In this document: piece after piece, positions 26,214-35,633 of the stretch | Position numbering within the stretch: position 1 is the first letter of the stretch | Layout of the letters: each line of letters opens with the position of its first letter | NCBI GenBank assembly: GCA_028874195.1 | Contig: JAPPLM010000055.1 | Coordinates: 44,715 to 108,714, forward strand | Direction of reading: 5' to 3' | Length of the DNA stretch: 64,000 bases | From: Chloroflexota bacterium | GTDB lineage: Bacteria > Chloroflexota > UBA11872 > VXOZ01 | The notes under the pieces: model-generated | The model's database searches: none | What the model saw: the letters and a program-made list of their open reading frames with translations, nothing else | Told to the model about the DNA's origin: nothing | Program-made: the position numbers and the translations under genes

Positions 26214-27530
26214 CTATACCGCGTCTTTGCTCAAGCGTGCCAGGAAGTCCGCATTCGATTTTGTGCGCTCCAGCCGTTTGAGCATGGCCTCGTAGCCTTC
26301 GGTATTGCCGAGGGCCGCGAGCATGCGGCGCAGCGTGATCACTTTCTGCAGCGTCTCCGACTCGAGCAACAACTCTTCGCGTCGGGTGCCGGAACGTTCC
26401 ACGTCGATGGCCGGGAAGATGCGGCGCTCGGCAAATTTGCGGTCGAGCCGCAGTTCCATATTGCCGGTGCCCTTGAACTCTTCGTAGATGACGTCGTCCA
26501 TGCGGCTTTCCGTCTCTACCAGACATGTCGCAAGCATCGTCAGGCTGCCGCCGTTATCGACGTTGCGGCCCGCGCCGTAGAAACGCTTCGGCGGGTAGAT
26601 CGCAGCGGGGTCGATACCGCCGGAGAGCGTCCGGCCGCTTGGCGGAATGGCTTGGTTATAGGCGCGCGTCAGGCGCGTGATCGAGTCGAGCAGGAGCATC
26701 ACGTCCTGACCGCCCTCCACCATCCGCTTGGCGCGGTCCAGCGCCAGTTCGGCGATGCGGGTCTGGTTCTCCGGCATCTCATCGAAGGTAGAAGCGACGA
26801 CCTCAGCGCCGACGCTGCGCTCCCAGTCCGTCACTTCCTCGGGGCGCTCGCCGATGAGCACCACCATGACGTGCACTTCGGGATAATTGACCATGACGGC
26901 ATTGGCAATGCTCTGGAGGAGCATGGTCTTGCCGGTCTTGGGCGGCGCCACGACCAAGCCGCGCTGACCGCGGCCAATCGGCGAGACGAGGTTAATGAGG
27001 CGACCCGTAATGCTGGGGGAAGACGTCTCGAGGTCGAGACGGTCATCGGGGAAAATCGCAGTTAGGTGCTCAAAGTGCGGGCGGCGCTTGGCTTCTTCCG
27101 GATCGAGGTTGTTGACCGTCTCAACCCGCAAGAGGCCGTAGTATTTCTCGCCCTCTTTCGGTGGACGCACTTGGCCCGCGATCATGTCGCCGGTGCGCAG
27201 ACTCAAGCGGCGGATCTGCGTGGGGGCGACGTAGACATCCTCCGCCCAGCCGGTATTCCAATACCGGTGCAGGCGCAAGAATCCATAGCCATCGTCGATG
27301 GTCTCGAGGAGCCCGGTGCGGTAGAGATTGCCTTGTTCTTCAGATTGTGCCTGCAATAGCCGGTTGACGAGTTCATGCTTCTTGAGAACTGAGTAACCAC
27401 TAATTCCCAGCTCTCTCGCACGCTCTCGCAATTCAGCCAGAGGTTTGGCGTCTAGATCTGCATATTGCACTCCGGGGTCGCTCCTTTGCTTGGTTGGATT
27501 GGATGAATGGTTCGTTCCATTACGTTGCAT
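26214..27530 (-). CDS. rho: Transcription termination factor Rho
   Basis: Hexameric ATP-dependent RNA translocase that ends transcription. 438 residues from the ATG at 27530. An N-terminal helical SAP-like motif (AELRERARELGISGYSVLKKHELVNRLL, positions about 32-58) and cold-shock-like RNA-binding domain (GLLETIDDGYGFLR) precede the RecA-like ATPase: Walker A APPKTGKTML near 193-202, GERPEEVTDWER Q-loop region, and RTLSGGIDPAAIYPPKRFYGAGRN R-loop region, shown in part. No good ribosome site precedes this ATG. An in-frame CTG 66 bases upstream (27596) follows GGAGG with a 6-nt gap and would add a basic extension (see findings). Confidence 0.96.
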   Translation of the reverse strand: MQRNGTNHSSNPTKQRSDPGVQYADLDAKPLAELRERARELGISGYSVLKKHELVNRLLQAQSEEQGNLYRTGLLETIDDGYGFLRLHRYWNTGWAEDVYVAPTQIRRLSLRTGDMIAGQVRPPKEGEKYYGLLRVETVNNLDPEEAKRRPHFEHLTAIFPDDRLDLETSSPSITGRLINLVSPIGRGQRGLVVAPPKTGKTMLLQSIANAVMVNYPEVHVMVVLIGERPEEVTDWERSVGAEVVASTFDEMPENQTRIAELALDRAKRMVEGGQDVMLLLDSITRLTRAYNQAIPPSGRTLSGGIDPAAIYPPKRFYGAGRNVDNGGSLTMLATCLVETESRMDDVIYEEFKGTGNMELRLDRKFAERRIFPAIDVERSGTRREELLLESETLQKVITLRRMLAALGNTEGYEAMLKRLERTKSNADFLARLSKDAV

Positions 27531-27828
27531 CCAATGGCGGGTAGAACGTTTGCGACGACGATTGCCACGTTTGCGAGAGGGTATTACTGTTGACAGACTT
27601 GTCCTCCTTCAAGAGCAATACAACGAACCAATGCTGCATTGAGCAATGTGCACCAGCGAATGCTGTACCCAGCATAGTAGGCACGATGTATTACAACGGG
27701 TACGACCTTCGCCTCTGGTGAGTTACCCTACCGCGAAATGTTTATGTGCGATGCGCCAACTAGAGTGTTTCAAAAATCGGGTGATATTGAGCCAGTGTGG
27801 TCTCGAAATATCGAGGCGCTGCTAAACG

Positions 27829-28020
27829 GTGATGGGTAACGTGATGGGCTTGTGGAAAGAGCAGGGTGTCGAAGCAGATACTTCTATAGTTATTCTAAGA
27901 GAAGGTCGTGCGGGTGTTTCGAAGGATTATATAGAGGTCACGCTTCATAGTCAAGATTACCAAATGGGAAAATCCCTGTCAACCGACTTAAAAGTAAAAA
28001 GTGCCGTGAAAATCGACTAA
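27829..28020 (+). CDS. Small hypothetical protein, doubtful
   Basis: 63 codons (from a GTG, or 62 from ATG at 27832). Not recognised, without signal or membrane segment. Base composition is more AT-rich than neighbours and no ribosome site is evident. It could be a fragment of an inserted gene or a chance frame. It lies in the leader region divergent from rho. Confidence 0.25.
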   Translation: MMGNVMGLWKEQGVEADTSIVILREGRAGVSKDYIEVTLHSQDYQMGKSLSTDLKVKSAVKID

Positions 28021-28195
28021 GGCGCGGGAGGTGTCGCGGACGGTGTGTCCTGCGAACACGTACCTTGGCTACGCACGTACCGTGGTTATGCCACGACTAA
28101 GGGCCACAGCGAGCGCAGCCTAGGATCATGCGCAAGCACCCCCAAGCCGCGAGCCTTCTCATCTGCGCTCGCTCTGTGCCGGGCCTCAGCTTGCG

Positions 28196-28474
28196 CTAAT
28201 TGGCACGGCGACTAGTGAAACAGTCGCTGCAGTAGATCGGTCGGTCATCCCGGGGCACGAACGGCACGCGCGCGACGCTGCCGCACTCCGCACAGACACC
28301 TTCATGCATCTCCCGCTCACCGTGGCGTTCCCGCCGCCGGGCTGTGCGGCACTCCTGGCAGCGCCGCGGTTCATGCATGAGGCCTTTTTCCTGGTAGAAC
28401 TCCTGCTCGCCAGCAGAAAACGTAAACGGCTGGCTGCACTCCGCGCAGACTATCGTCCGATCCTCGGGTGACAC
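28196..28474 (-). CDS. Double zinc-ribbon protein
   Basis: 92 residues with four CxxC pairs: CAEC (residues 10-13), CQEC near 39-42, CAEC near 61-64 and CSDC near 82-85, each half resembling the short zinc-ribbon domain found in many bacteria (zf-trcl type), with RTIVCAECSQPFTFSAGEQEFY and YCSDCF. Such proteins have unknown roles, perhaps nucleic-acid or protein binding; the second ribbon is nearer the C-terminus. ATG at 28474, with GGAGAGG in the upstream leader. Soluble. Confidence 0.88.
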   Translation of the reverse strand: MSPEDRTIVCAECSQPFTFSAGEQEFYQEKGLMHEPRRCQECRTARRRERHGEREMHEGVCAECGSVARVPFVPRDDRPIYCSDCFTSRRAN

Positions 28475-28976
28475 TGTGAACCTCTCCTTGCGATGGTTCT
28501 CACCACTTTTCCCCGCGTGCTTAACCGAACAGTGCAGTGCGGACGTGTCGTTGTCTCAGCACCGCTTTTGTTCATACCTCAATTATGCCTATGCCGCGCA
28601 CAGTCGGATTGATTGACCAAGTATACGGGACTATAGGTATCTATGCAAGCTCTTTAGCACAGTGAGCATATAGGGGGTAGAGTAAGGTGGTTGCAGCACT
28701 TTCGAGATCCATGACGGGCAGGTGCAAAGTGATGGTGGCCGGATGCCAAGCCGATCTGCGGCCTGTGCTATAGTAGATGCGCCAGCGCCGATTGAGCGAT
28801 ACGCACCATCCTCGTTACGAGAATATGCCGACGATCTCTTGCGCAGAACCTGCCGCTTTCTGCTCCTCGCACAGTGCCTGTAACGCGGCTTTTGCCGCCG
28901 GCAGTCCTATCGCAATGAGCCTCGCGCCTTACGGTGGCGAACTCCATCCTCCGCCGTCACTCCCGCAGCCCCAGCC
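28475..28976. other. Intergenic region, nothing recognised
   Basis: 502 bp between the divergent zinc-ribbon gene and the MFS gene. A frame at 28777-28980 has no family features or ribosome site, and I leave it out. No repeat copy or RNA gene is visible. Confidence 0.4.
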
Positions 28977-30176
28977 ATGAGCCGCCGCGTCTTTGCGCTC
29001 ATGCTGCCGGTGTATGTGCCCAGCTTTCTGTTGGCGTTTACTCAGGGACTCTTGATTCCCACCCTGCCCCTCTATGCCACGACCTTTGGCGTCTCGTTCA
29101 GTCTTGTGAGTTTGGCGGTTGCCGCGAAGGGCATCGGCACGCTTGTCATGGACCTGCCTTCGGGCGTCATGCTGGAGCGATTTGGCACGCGCAAAGTAAT
29201 GCTGTTGGGAGTGGGCGTGGCGTGTGTGTCCTTGGTGCTGATGGGGCTCATAGAGAACTACTATGTTCTCGTGATTCTGCGGCTGCTCTCCGGTTGCGGG
29301 ACGGCCATGTGGATGCTCTCTCGTATGGCGTTCATATCGGAAGCTGTGCCGTTGGAAGTGCGGGGACGCGCACTCTCAGCATTTGGGGGCGTGAACAGAA
29401 TTGGCGTGTTTGCCAGCCCTGCAATCGGGGGATTCGTGGGTGCACAATTCGGACTGCAGACCCCATTCCTGTTGGCGGCGGCCCTGACCGGCGTCGCCCT
29501 TGTCATCACTCTCAAGTACGTGCCGGAGTCACGCAAGCCCGCCAAAACGGAGCAGCGGCGACCTCACTGGCGGACGATGGGGCAGATAGTGGCCACGTAT
29601 CGGCGCGACCTGTTTGCGGCCGGCAGCGCCCAGATCCTCGCACAGATGATCCGCGCGGGGCGTGAGATTATCGTTCCGCTGTATGGCGCTACCGTGCTTG
29701 GCCTGGATGTCGCCGCAGTGGGTGTCATCCTTACGGTTTCCGCGGCGATTGATATGTCTCTCTTCGGCATCGCCGGTCTCCTGCAAGACCGCATGGGGCG
29801 TAAGTGGGCGTCTGTCCCCTCGATGATCATTCTCGGTGCGGGCATGGCTATGGTGCCGCTGACAACAGGATACGCTTCATTGCTTGCTGCGGCTGCTATC
29901 ATGGGACTTGGCAACGGTCTTGGTTCCGGCACCATGATGACCCTGGGGAGCGATCTGGCGCCGCGAGATGCAATGGGCGAGTTCCTCGGCATGTGGCGGT
30001 TGATCGGCGACGGCGGCAATACGGGCGGTCCGTTGGTGGTGGGCGCCGTGGCAGACCTCACGGGGCTTGGCCTTGCCGCGATTGTCTTGGCCGGCATCGG
30101 CGCGCTGGCGGCAAGCAACTTGGCGTGGTTCGTTCCCGAAACCCGCCACCAGCGGGAGCGGCGGGCTCTGACGTGA
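28977..30176 (+). CDS. MFS transporter
   Basis: 399 residues with about 12 hydrophobic helices of the major-facilitator type. The motif between helices 2 and 3 is present as DLPSGVMLERFGTRK (G-x-L-x-D-R-x-G-R-K variant), with a second symmetrical IAGLLQDRMGRKW in the C-half. Export of a drug or metabolite is likely, but the substrate cannot be told. ATG at 28977; no ribosome site is strong. No regulator adjoins it. Confidence 0.9.
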   Translation: MSRRVFALMLPVYVPSFLLAFTQGLLIPTLPLYATTFGVSFSLVSLAVAAKGIGTLVMDLPSGVMLERFGTRKVMLLGVGVACVSLVLMGLIENYYVLVILRLLSGCGTAMWMLSRMAFISEAVPLEVRGRALSAFGGVNRIGVFASPAIGGFVGAQFGLQTPFLLAAALTGVALVITLKYVPESRKPAKTEQRRPHWRTMGQIVATYRRDLFAAGSAQILAQMIRAGREIIVPLYGATVLGLDVAAVGVILTVSAAIDMSLFGIAGLLQDRMGRKWASVPSMIILGAGMAMVPLTTGYASLLAAAAIMGLGNGLGSGTMMTLGSDLAPRDAMGEFLGMWRLIGDGGNTGGPLVVGAVADLTGLGLAAIVLAGIGALAASNLAWFVPETRHQRERRALT

Positions 30177-30329
30177 AGGTATCGCGCTAGAGCGTAATTG
30201 TGAGGCGAGATAGACGGCGCAGGCCGCCGTCACCCGGCAGAGAATAATACTCAAACCGGATACTGGTATGGCAGTTGTCAGCAGTGAATACTTGGACATG
30301 GACTGGGTGTCTTGTTGGGGAGATAGACA

Positions 30330-30749
30330 ATGGTAGCAGAAGTTTCCCCAATTATTAGTCTCTTCAGCCTTGGTTGGCTCTTGCTCCTCGTGGGAGCGCT
30401 TATCCACTTTGCCCTAACTATTGCGACTCTGTTTGGCTACGGGCCGTACGGCAAGGACCTGGTGTCCCGCCTGTCGGCAAGCGGTATCCCGGAGGTGCAT
30501 GCGTTCTCGCGCCACATTGCGATGCACGTCCTCATCATGGGCGTGGCGTGGTGGGCGTTGACGTATTGGGGCATCCGCGACGGCCACTGGTGGGCGTGGG
30601 TCGCGCTGCTCATTATGGGTCTGACGCACTTTGGCGCGTTTGCCTGGACCGAGACTCGCAGTGAAGGCAGTTGGCGCCCACCGGACTGGCGCTGGTGGGG
30701 CTTGCTGGCGGGCTTTGTCGTGAGTATGGCGCTAACCATTCCCAGATAA
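30330..30749 (+). CDS. Small membrane protein, hypothetical
   Basis: 139 residues with four hydrophobic helices (about 5-32, 55-85, 87-112 and 118-138 by composition) and many Trp/Gly/His (VAWWALTYWG). Not recognised. ATG at 30330 follows GGGGAG with a 6-nt gap. Monocistronic by spacing (153 bp after the MFS gene). Confidence 0.7.
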   Translation: MVAEVSPIISLFSLGWLLLLVGALIHFALTIATLFGYGPYGKDLVSRLSASGIPEVHAFSRHIAMHVLIMGVAWWALTYWGIRDGHWWAWVALLIMGLTHFGAFAWTETRSEGSWRPPDWRWWGLLAGFVVSMALTIPR

Positions 30750-30909
30750 GCTGCCTTTGCGTTCCGCTTTGGGCGACCCGAGGTCCGTTCTGCGGCTCTT
30801 GGTGGAAGCTAGTCACCAGGGTACGATTCCGCTACAATGGCTTCAAACCGGCACGGAGATAGAGCAATAGTGAAGAGTCGGCAGCCGCCGAAAATACGGG
30901 AGAAGACTC

Positions 30910-31533
30910 ATGGATTTACCGCTTGGCGCACCGATTCTTGCTGAGGATGGGAAGGCGCTTGGCACGCTCGGCGGCATAACTATCGACCCGCTGTCGCGTA
31001 CCGTCAAGGCGCTTGTGTTGTTCCTGGATCAAGCCCTCGTTGTGCCGGCGCCGGTAGAAGTTGAAGCCGTGCGCGAGGGTCGGGCGACGACTCCCTCTAC
31101 CGCCGCCGCAGGAATTGTGCGTATCCAAGTGCCGCTTGCGCTCGTGCGCGGTGTTTCCGGCAAGACCATTACCTTAGCGCTGGACCTTTCCGATCTGCGC
31201 CAAACGCTCGTGGCGTATCCCGACGTGGACTCCATTGCCGGCGTCCCGCTCGTGTTGCGGGCCCGCGCCGACGGTAGCCTGGAGGCGGTGGCGGCGGCAC
31301 TGCCGGATAGCTTTGTGCCCGATGCCGAGCTCGATGCCAACACGTTCGTGCGGGATGTCTACGCCAAGATAGGGCACTGGGATGAAATGCGCATCGACCC
31401 GTTCACCCATAAGCTTCAGAGCCTGAAAGTAGTTGGTACGCTTACGAATGATAGGACGGAAAACCGCATCCCCGTGCACGCCTTGGGCAGCATTCACCGC
31501 CGCTTCATCACCGTCAAGCTGCCGTTGTTCTAA
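30910..31533 (+). CDS. PRC-barrel-like protein
   Basis: 207 residues with two PRC-barrel-like halves: LPLGAPILAEDGKALGTLGG at the N-terminus and, later, VRDVYAKIGHWDEMRIDPFTHKLQSL, near 150-175 with a C-terminal beta segment (IPVHALGSIHRRFITVKLP). PRC barrels are small beta barrels in RimM and photosynthetic reaction-centre H subunits. Function unknown. ATG at 30910 has GGGAGAAG upstream. Confidence 0.7.
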   Translation: MDLPLGAPILAEDGKALGTLGGITIDPLSRTVKALVLFLDQALVVPAPVEVEAVREGRATTPSTAAAGIVRIQVPLALVRGVSGKTITLALDLSDLRQTLVAYPDVDSIAGVPLVLRARADGSLEAVAAALPDSFVPDAELDANTFVRDVYAKIGHWDEMRIDPFTHKLQSLKVVGTLTNDRTENRIPVHALGSIHRRFITVKLPLF

Positions 31534-31596
31534 GCGCCTTGCCGAAGCGGGTGTTTGCTTTTGGCGCTAAACCTGCCCCGTGCCCCGACATGGGGA

Positions 31597-31621
31597 AGCG
31601 CGGGACAAGCCCCCGCGCTAC
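31597..31621. repeat. GC-rich hairpin repeat, reverse-orientation copy
   Basis: AGCGCGGGACAAGCCCCCG-CGCTAC: the same family as at 32837, in the opposite orientation, with one C missing on one arm. It sits just upstream of the M42 peptidase gene. Confidence 0.65.
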
Positions 31622-31642
31622 GACTTTTACGGTAGACATAGT

Positions 31643-32692
31643 ATGTTCGACCTCATCGCCGAATTGACAACTGCGCATTCTCCCGTCGGCAACGAACGGG
31701 AGATCGATGCCGTGCTGCGCGCGCATCTTGATCCTCTCCCGTGTGAAGTCTGGCAGGATACCGCCAACAATCTCATCGTCAAAGTTGCGGGTGCTGCCAG
31801 CGACTGCCCGCTCATTTTAGATGCCCACAAGGACGAGCTGGGCCTCATCATCAAGCGCATCGAGGACGACGGCAAGATACGTGTCGCAACCCTGGGCGGC
31901 ACCTACCCGTGGAAATACGGCGAAGGCCCCATGGACATCCTGGGGGATGCAGGTGTCGTGCCAGCCATCCTCTGCTTTGGCGCGATGCACGTGACGGAAG
32001 AAAGCCCCATCCAGGCCGTTCGCTCGGAGGGCGGCCGGCAGCTTAAGTGGTCAGACTGTTACCTCGATGCCAAGCTCAGCAAGGACGAACTCTTGGCCCG
32101 GGGCGTGCATCCCGGCTCCAAAGTAGTCGTCTCGCGGGAGCGCAAGCAGCCGGTGCGCATCGGCGACTACATAGGCACGTACGCCCTCGACGACAAGGGC
32201 GCGGTCGCCATCCTCGTGTCTCTGGCGGCCCTGCTTGCCAATGATCCACCGCCGCAGGATGTCTACCTCGTATTTTCGAGTACGGAGGAGAACGCCGGGG
32301 GCGGTGGGCCGTTTGCGGCGCGCACGCTGCCGGGAGATACGTACATTGCATTAGAGATTGCCCCGGTGGCGGAGGAGTACGGCGTGGTGGCCGGCGGCGC
32401 GTCGGTGTTGGTGTATAAGGACGCCTACAACGTCTACGATGAAGGCTTGCTGCGGCGCTTCGCCGACTTGGCGAAGGAGCTTGATCTCGATGTGCAGCAC
32501 GCCGCCTTCGACTCATACGGCACCAACGCGTCTATCGCCCGCAAGGTGGCCGCGATCCGTCCGATCGCGGCGGTTGCCTTCCCGTGTCAGAACACCCACG
32601 GTTTCGAGATGGCGCATCTCGATTCATTGACGAACCTCACGACCCTGTTGCTCGCATTCGTCAACCGCTGGCCGGGGATACTCCACGACTAA
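31643..32692 (+). CDS. M42 family metallopeptidase
   Basis: 349 residues; cytoplasmic co-catalytic zinc aminopeptidase of the M42 (PepA, FrvX, YsdC) group, which form dodecameric tetrahedra. Marks: SPVGNEREI at the N-terminus, DAHKDELGLIIKRI (metal His/Asp) near 64-77, ALDDKGAVAI (metal bridge Asp), the catalytic pair in SSTEENAGGGG, and THGFEMAHLDSL near the C-terminus, where the last metal His lies. Length and order are normal. I start at 31643; an upstream frame from 31580 would run through a hairpin repeat. Confidence 0.9.
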   Translation: MFDLIAELTTAHSPVGNEREIDAVLRAHLDPLPCEVWQDTANNLIVKVAGAASDCPLILDAHKDELGLIIKRIEDDGKIRVATLGGTYPWKYGEGPMDILGDAGVVPAILCFGAMHVTEESPIQAVRSEGGRQLKWSDCYLDAKLSKDELLARGVHPGSKVVVSRERKQPVRIGDYIGTYALDDKGAVAILVSLAALLANDPPPQDVYLVFSSTEENAGGGGPFAARTLPGDTYIALEIAPVAEEYGVVAGGASVLVYKDAYNVYDEGLLRRFADLAKELDLDVQHAAFDSYGTNASIARKVAAIRPIAAVAFPCQNTHGFEMAHLDSLTNLTTLLLAFVNRWPGILHD

Positions 32693-32836
32693 GCGGCGTC
32701 GCCCGACGCATGAGCTAAATCAGGCCAGTCGGAGACCCTTTTTATCACATCGCTTGAAGAGGGCGCACCGCGACCCTTGGCTTGGACTCGTTGATGTTCC
32801 CTTGCCAACATTGGCTCGATTCCCATTAATAGAGCC

Positions 32837-32860
32837 GTAGCGCGGGGGCTTGTCCCCCGC
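32837..32860. repeat. GC-rich hairpin repeat
   Basis: A full copy, GCGCGGGGGCTTGTCCCCCG with flanking GTA and C; 7-bp GC stem around a 5-nt CTTGT loop. In the M42-mutS space. Confidence 0.8.
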
Positions 32861-32916
32861 TTCCTGACGCGATATAAGCTCAGGGCATTCCATGTGATTG
32901 CCCTTGTGTCAGGTGG

Positions 32917-32959
32917 GCGCAGGTTGCGCGCACGTCCCGTGCGAACCTGCGCTACCGGG
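32917..32959. repeat. Longer inverted repeat with GCGCAGGTT arms
   Basis: GCGCAGGTTGCGCGCACG is paired with CGTGCGAACCTGCGC, giving a long imperfect hairpin. Related arms (GTTTGCAACCTGCG or ACAAACCTGCGCTACC) occur at 46548-46574 and 22653-22674. The rest of the 382-bp M42-mutS space has no gene. Confidence 0.6.
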
Positions 32960-33074
32960 AGTGTAGCGCTGCGCTTGAACACCTCCATAGCCCAACACGT
33001 TAGAATGAATCAGAGCCGTCTTCTTTCATGCGGTCGTAACGTAGCGATGAGCTGTCCCTAAGAGCAGTGCCCCG

Positions 33075-35633
33075 ATGCCTAAGTCCTCCCGGAGCATGAC
33101 GCCGATCCAAGAGCAGTACTACCGCATCAAGCAGAACTACCCGGATGCGCTGCTCTTCTTCCGCCTCGGCGATTTCTACGAGCTCTTCGGCGACGATGCG
33201 AAAGTCGCCTCCGAAACCTTGCAGATCGTCCTCACTGCCCGCGAGTTCGGCAAGAGCCGGAAAATGCCGATGTGCGGCGTGCCGGCGCATGCCGCGGAAA
33301 CGTACCTGGGACGCCTCCTGGCCGCCGGACACCGCGTCGCCATCTGCGAACAGGTCTCCGAACCGGGGCACGGCTTGGTGGAGCGTGCGGTGGTGCGCGT
33401 CGCCACACCGGGTACAATCGTAGACCCCAAGCTGCTCGCCGCCAAAGAGAACACCTACGTCGCGGCAGTCATCCGGGAAAAGAAGCGTGTGGGATTGGCC
33501 TATGCCGATGTGAGCACGGGAGAGTTTGCCGCCACCGAGATTCGGGAAGATACCGACGCTGTCCTTGCCGCGGAGTTAGGGCGGCTGAAACCGGCGGAGT
33601 GTGTATTTCCCGAAGGCAAGTCACCGCAACTGCCTGCCCCGGCGCTGACCCCGTATGCGGCATGGCACTTTGAGTTGCAGGAAGCGACGAGCACACTGCT
33701 GCGGGTGCTCGCGGTCGGTACGCTCGACGGCTTTGGCTGCGCCGACCTACCGCTGGCGACCCGCGCGGCCGGTGGACTGCTGGCGTACCTGGAAGAGACG
33801 CAAAAGTCTTTCCTTGGCGGTCTCGACGGCTTGCGCACGTATGCGCTCGACTCTTTCATGGGCTTGGATCCCGCGACCCTGCGCAATCTGGAAATCCTGC
33901 GCAATAGCCGTACCCAGCAGGAGCAAGGCTCGCTGCTCGGCGTCCTCGATGAGACGCGCTCGGCAATGGGCGGCCGCCTCCTCCGTCAATGGCTGACGCA
34001 GCCCTTGGTAGACGTACCCGCTATTGAAGCACGCCTGAATGCGGTTGAGGCTTTGACGCAAGGTCAGGTCTTGCTGGAGCGGTTGCGCGAACAACTGGGG
34101 AAACTCGCCGATGTCGAGCGGCTCGCCCATCGCGCCTTGCAGCGCCTGGCGACTCCCCAGGACCTGGCGCGTCTCGGAACGTCGCTGGAAGCCGCCGCGA
34201 CCGTCAAGGGTCTCTTGAGCGCGGCATCGGCGCCACCTATCCAGGAGCGTGGGGCGCGCCTGGATCCGGCGCCGGAAGTGGCAGCGCTCATCACAAGTTC
34301 TATTTCCACCGAACCGGGGCAGTCGCCAATCAAACAGGGATACAGCGCGGAGCTCGATGGACTGGTGCAGCGCGTGCAAGAAGCGCAAGCGTTCATTGCC
34401 AATCTTGAAGCCAAGGAACGACACGCCACCGGCATCAAGACGCTGCGGGTGGGACATAACAAGGTCTACGGCTACTACCTCGAAGTGAGCAAGGGCGCCC
34501 TTGCCGATGTGCCGGAGCGCTACATGCGCAAGCAGACCTTAACCACGGGCGAGCGCTACAGCACCACGGAATTGCAGGACGCCGAATCGCTCATCTTGAA
34601 CGCGCAAGAGAAACTGGATGCGCTGGAACAGCGGATTTTCGCAGGTATCGTGGAAAGTGTAGCGGCGGAAGAGCGGCGCTTACGCAAGCTGGCGGGCGCC
34701 CTCGCCGCGCTCGACGTCTTTGCCGCGTTTGCCCGGGTTGCCGTGCGCCGCGACTTTGTGCGTCCGACGGTGGATGCGGGTGACGGTATCGAGATCAGCG
34801 AGGGACGCCATCCCGTGGTAGAAGCTATGTTGGATGGCGCGCCATTCATTCCCAACGACGTGAAGCTGGATGCGGAGCAGCAGATCATTGTGCTCACGGG
34901 GCCGAACATGGCCGGTAAGTCCACGTATCTCCGGCAGGTGGCGCTCACGGTCTTGATGGCGCAGGTTGGCAGTTTCGTGGCGGCCCGCTCCGCGCGCGTC
35001 GGTATCGTTGACCGCATCTTCACGCGGGTGGGCGCGCAGGATGAGATAGCGTCCGGCGCCAGCACCTTCATGGTGGAGATGACGGAGACGAGCTACATCC
35101 TTAGCCACGCTACGCCGCGCTCGCTGGTGGTTTTCGACGAGGTTGGGCGCGGCACGAGCACCTACGATGGCTTGGCTATTGCCCGCGCCGTGTTGGAGTA
35201 TCTGCACAATCATTCGGGTCTCCAGTCCAAGACGCTCTTTGCCACGCACTTCCACGAATTGGCTGAATTGGAAGGCACGCTCCCGCGCGTCAAGAATTCC
35301 CGCGTGGACGTCTTGGAAGAGCAGGGCAACGTCGTCTTTCTGCACAAAGTGGTGCCTGGCGGCGCCGACCGCTCGTATGGCGTCAACGTGGCGAAGCTCG
35401 CCGGGTTGCCGCGTCCGGTCTTGCGGCGCGCGGAGCAGGTGCTGCACGAACTGGAAGAGCGGCACTTGCGCGGCGACACTGCGGTGCCGAGCGAGAATGG
35501 GGCCGACCAACTCCCGCTCTTCAGCGGCCCACACCCGGTGGTTTCCCAATTGCAGGCTCTCGACGTAGACGCCATGACCCCGCTGGAAGCGATCAGCACG
35601 CTCTACGAGCTTAAGAAGCAGGCAAAAGACTAG
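33075..35633 (+). CDS. mutS: DNA mismatch repair protein MutS
   Basis: 852 residues, normal MutS length. The mismatch-recognition N-terminus is recognised by LLFFRLGDFYELFGDDA (Phe of the F-x-E motif follows in the same segment) and MPMCGVPAHAAETYLGRL. The ATPase has Walker A GPNMAGKST at residues 609-617, then FMVEMTET, the Walker B VVFDEVGRGTSTYDG and the TLFATHFHELAELE signature. The C-terminus LPLFSG...EAISTLYELKKQAK is the usual tail. It acts with MutL, which is not visible in this window. ATG at 33075; ATG 33096 (MTPIQEQYY) is a possible alternative. Confidence 0.97.
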   Translation: MPKSSRSMTPIQEQYYRIKQNYPDALLFFRLGDFYELFGDDAKVASETLQIVLTAREFGKSRKMPMCGVPAHAAETYLGRLLAAGHRVAICEQVSEPGHGLVERAVVRVATPGTIVDPKLLAAKENTYVAAVIREKKRVGLAYADVSTGEFAATEIREDTDAVLAAELGRLKPAECVFPEGKSPQLPAPALTPYAAWHFELQEATSTLLRVLAVGTLDGFGCADLPLATRAAGGLLAYLEETQKSFLGGLDGLRTYALDSFMGLDPATLRNLEILRNSRTQQEQGSLLGVLDETRSAMGGRLLRQWLTQPLVDVPAIEARLNAVEALTQGQVLLERLREQLGKLADVERLAHRALQRLATPQDLARLGTSLEAAATVKGLLSAASAPPIQERGARLDPAPEVAALITSSISTEPGQSPIKQGYSAELDGLVQRVQEAQAFIANLEAKERHATGIKTLRVGHNKVYGYYLEVSKGALADVPERYMRKQTLTTGERYSTTELQDAESLILNAQEKLDALEQRIFAGIVESVAAEERRLRKLAGALAALDVFAAFARVAVRRDFVRPTVDAGDGIEISEGRHPVVEAMLDGAPFIPNDVKLDAEQQIIVLTGPNMAGKSTYLRQVALTVLMAQVGSFVAARSARVGIVDRIFTRVGAQDEIASGASTFMVEMTETSYILSHATPRSLVVFDEVGRGTSTYDGLAIARAVLEYLHNHSGLQSKTLFATHFHELAELEGTLPRVKNSRVDVLEEQGNVVFLHKVVPGGADRSYGVNVAKLAGLPRPVLRRAEQVLHELEERHLRGDTAVPSENGADQLPLFSGPHPVVSQLQALDVDAMTPLEAISTLYELKKQAKD

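Noticed and set aside
26173..26526. N-terminal extension of the Ig-like lipoprotein into rho
   Set aside because: It overlaps rho coding sequence, and the lipoprotein signal fits a start at 26172.
28777..28980. 67-codon frame before the MFS gene
   Set aside because: No ribosome site, no family pattern, Cys/Pro-rich shadow composition.
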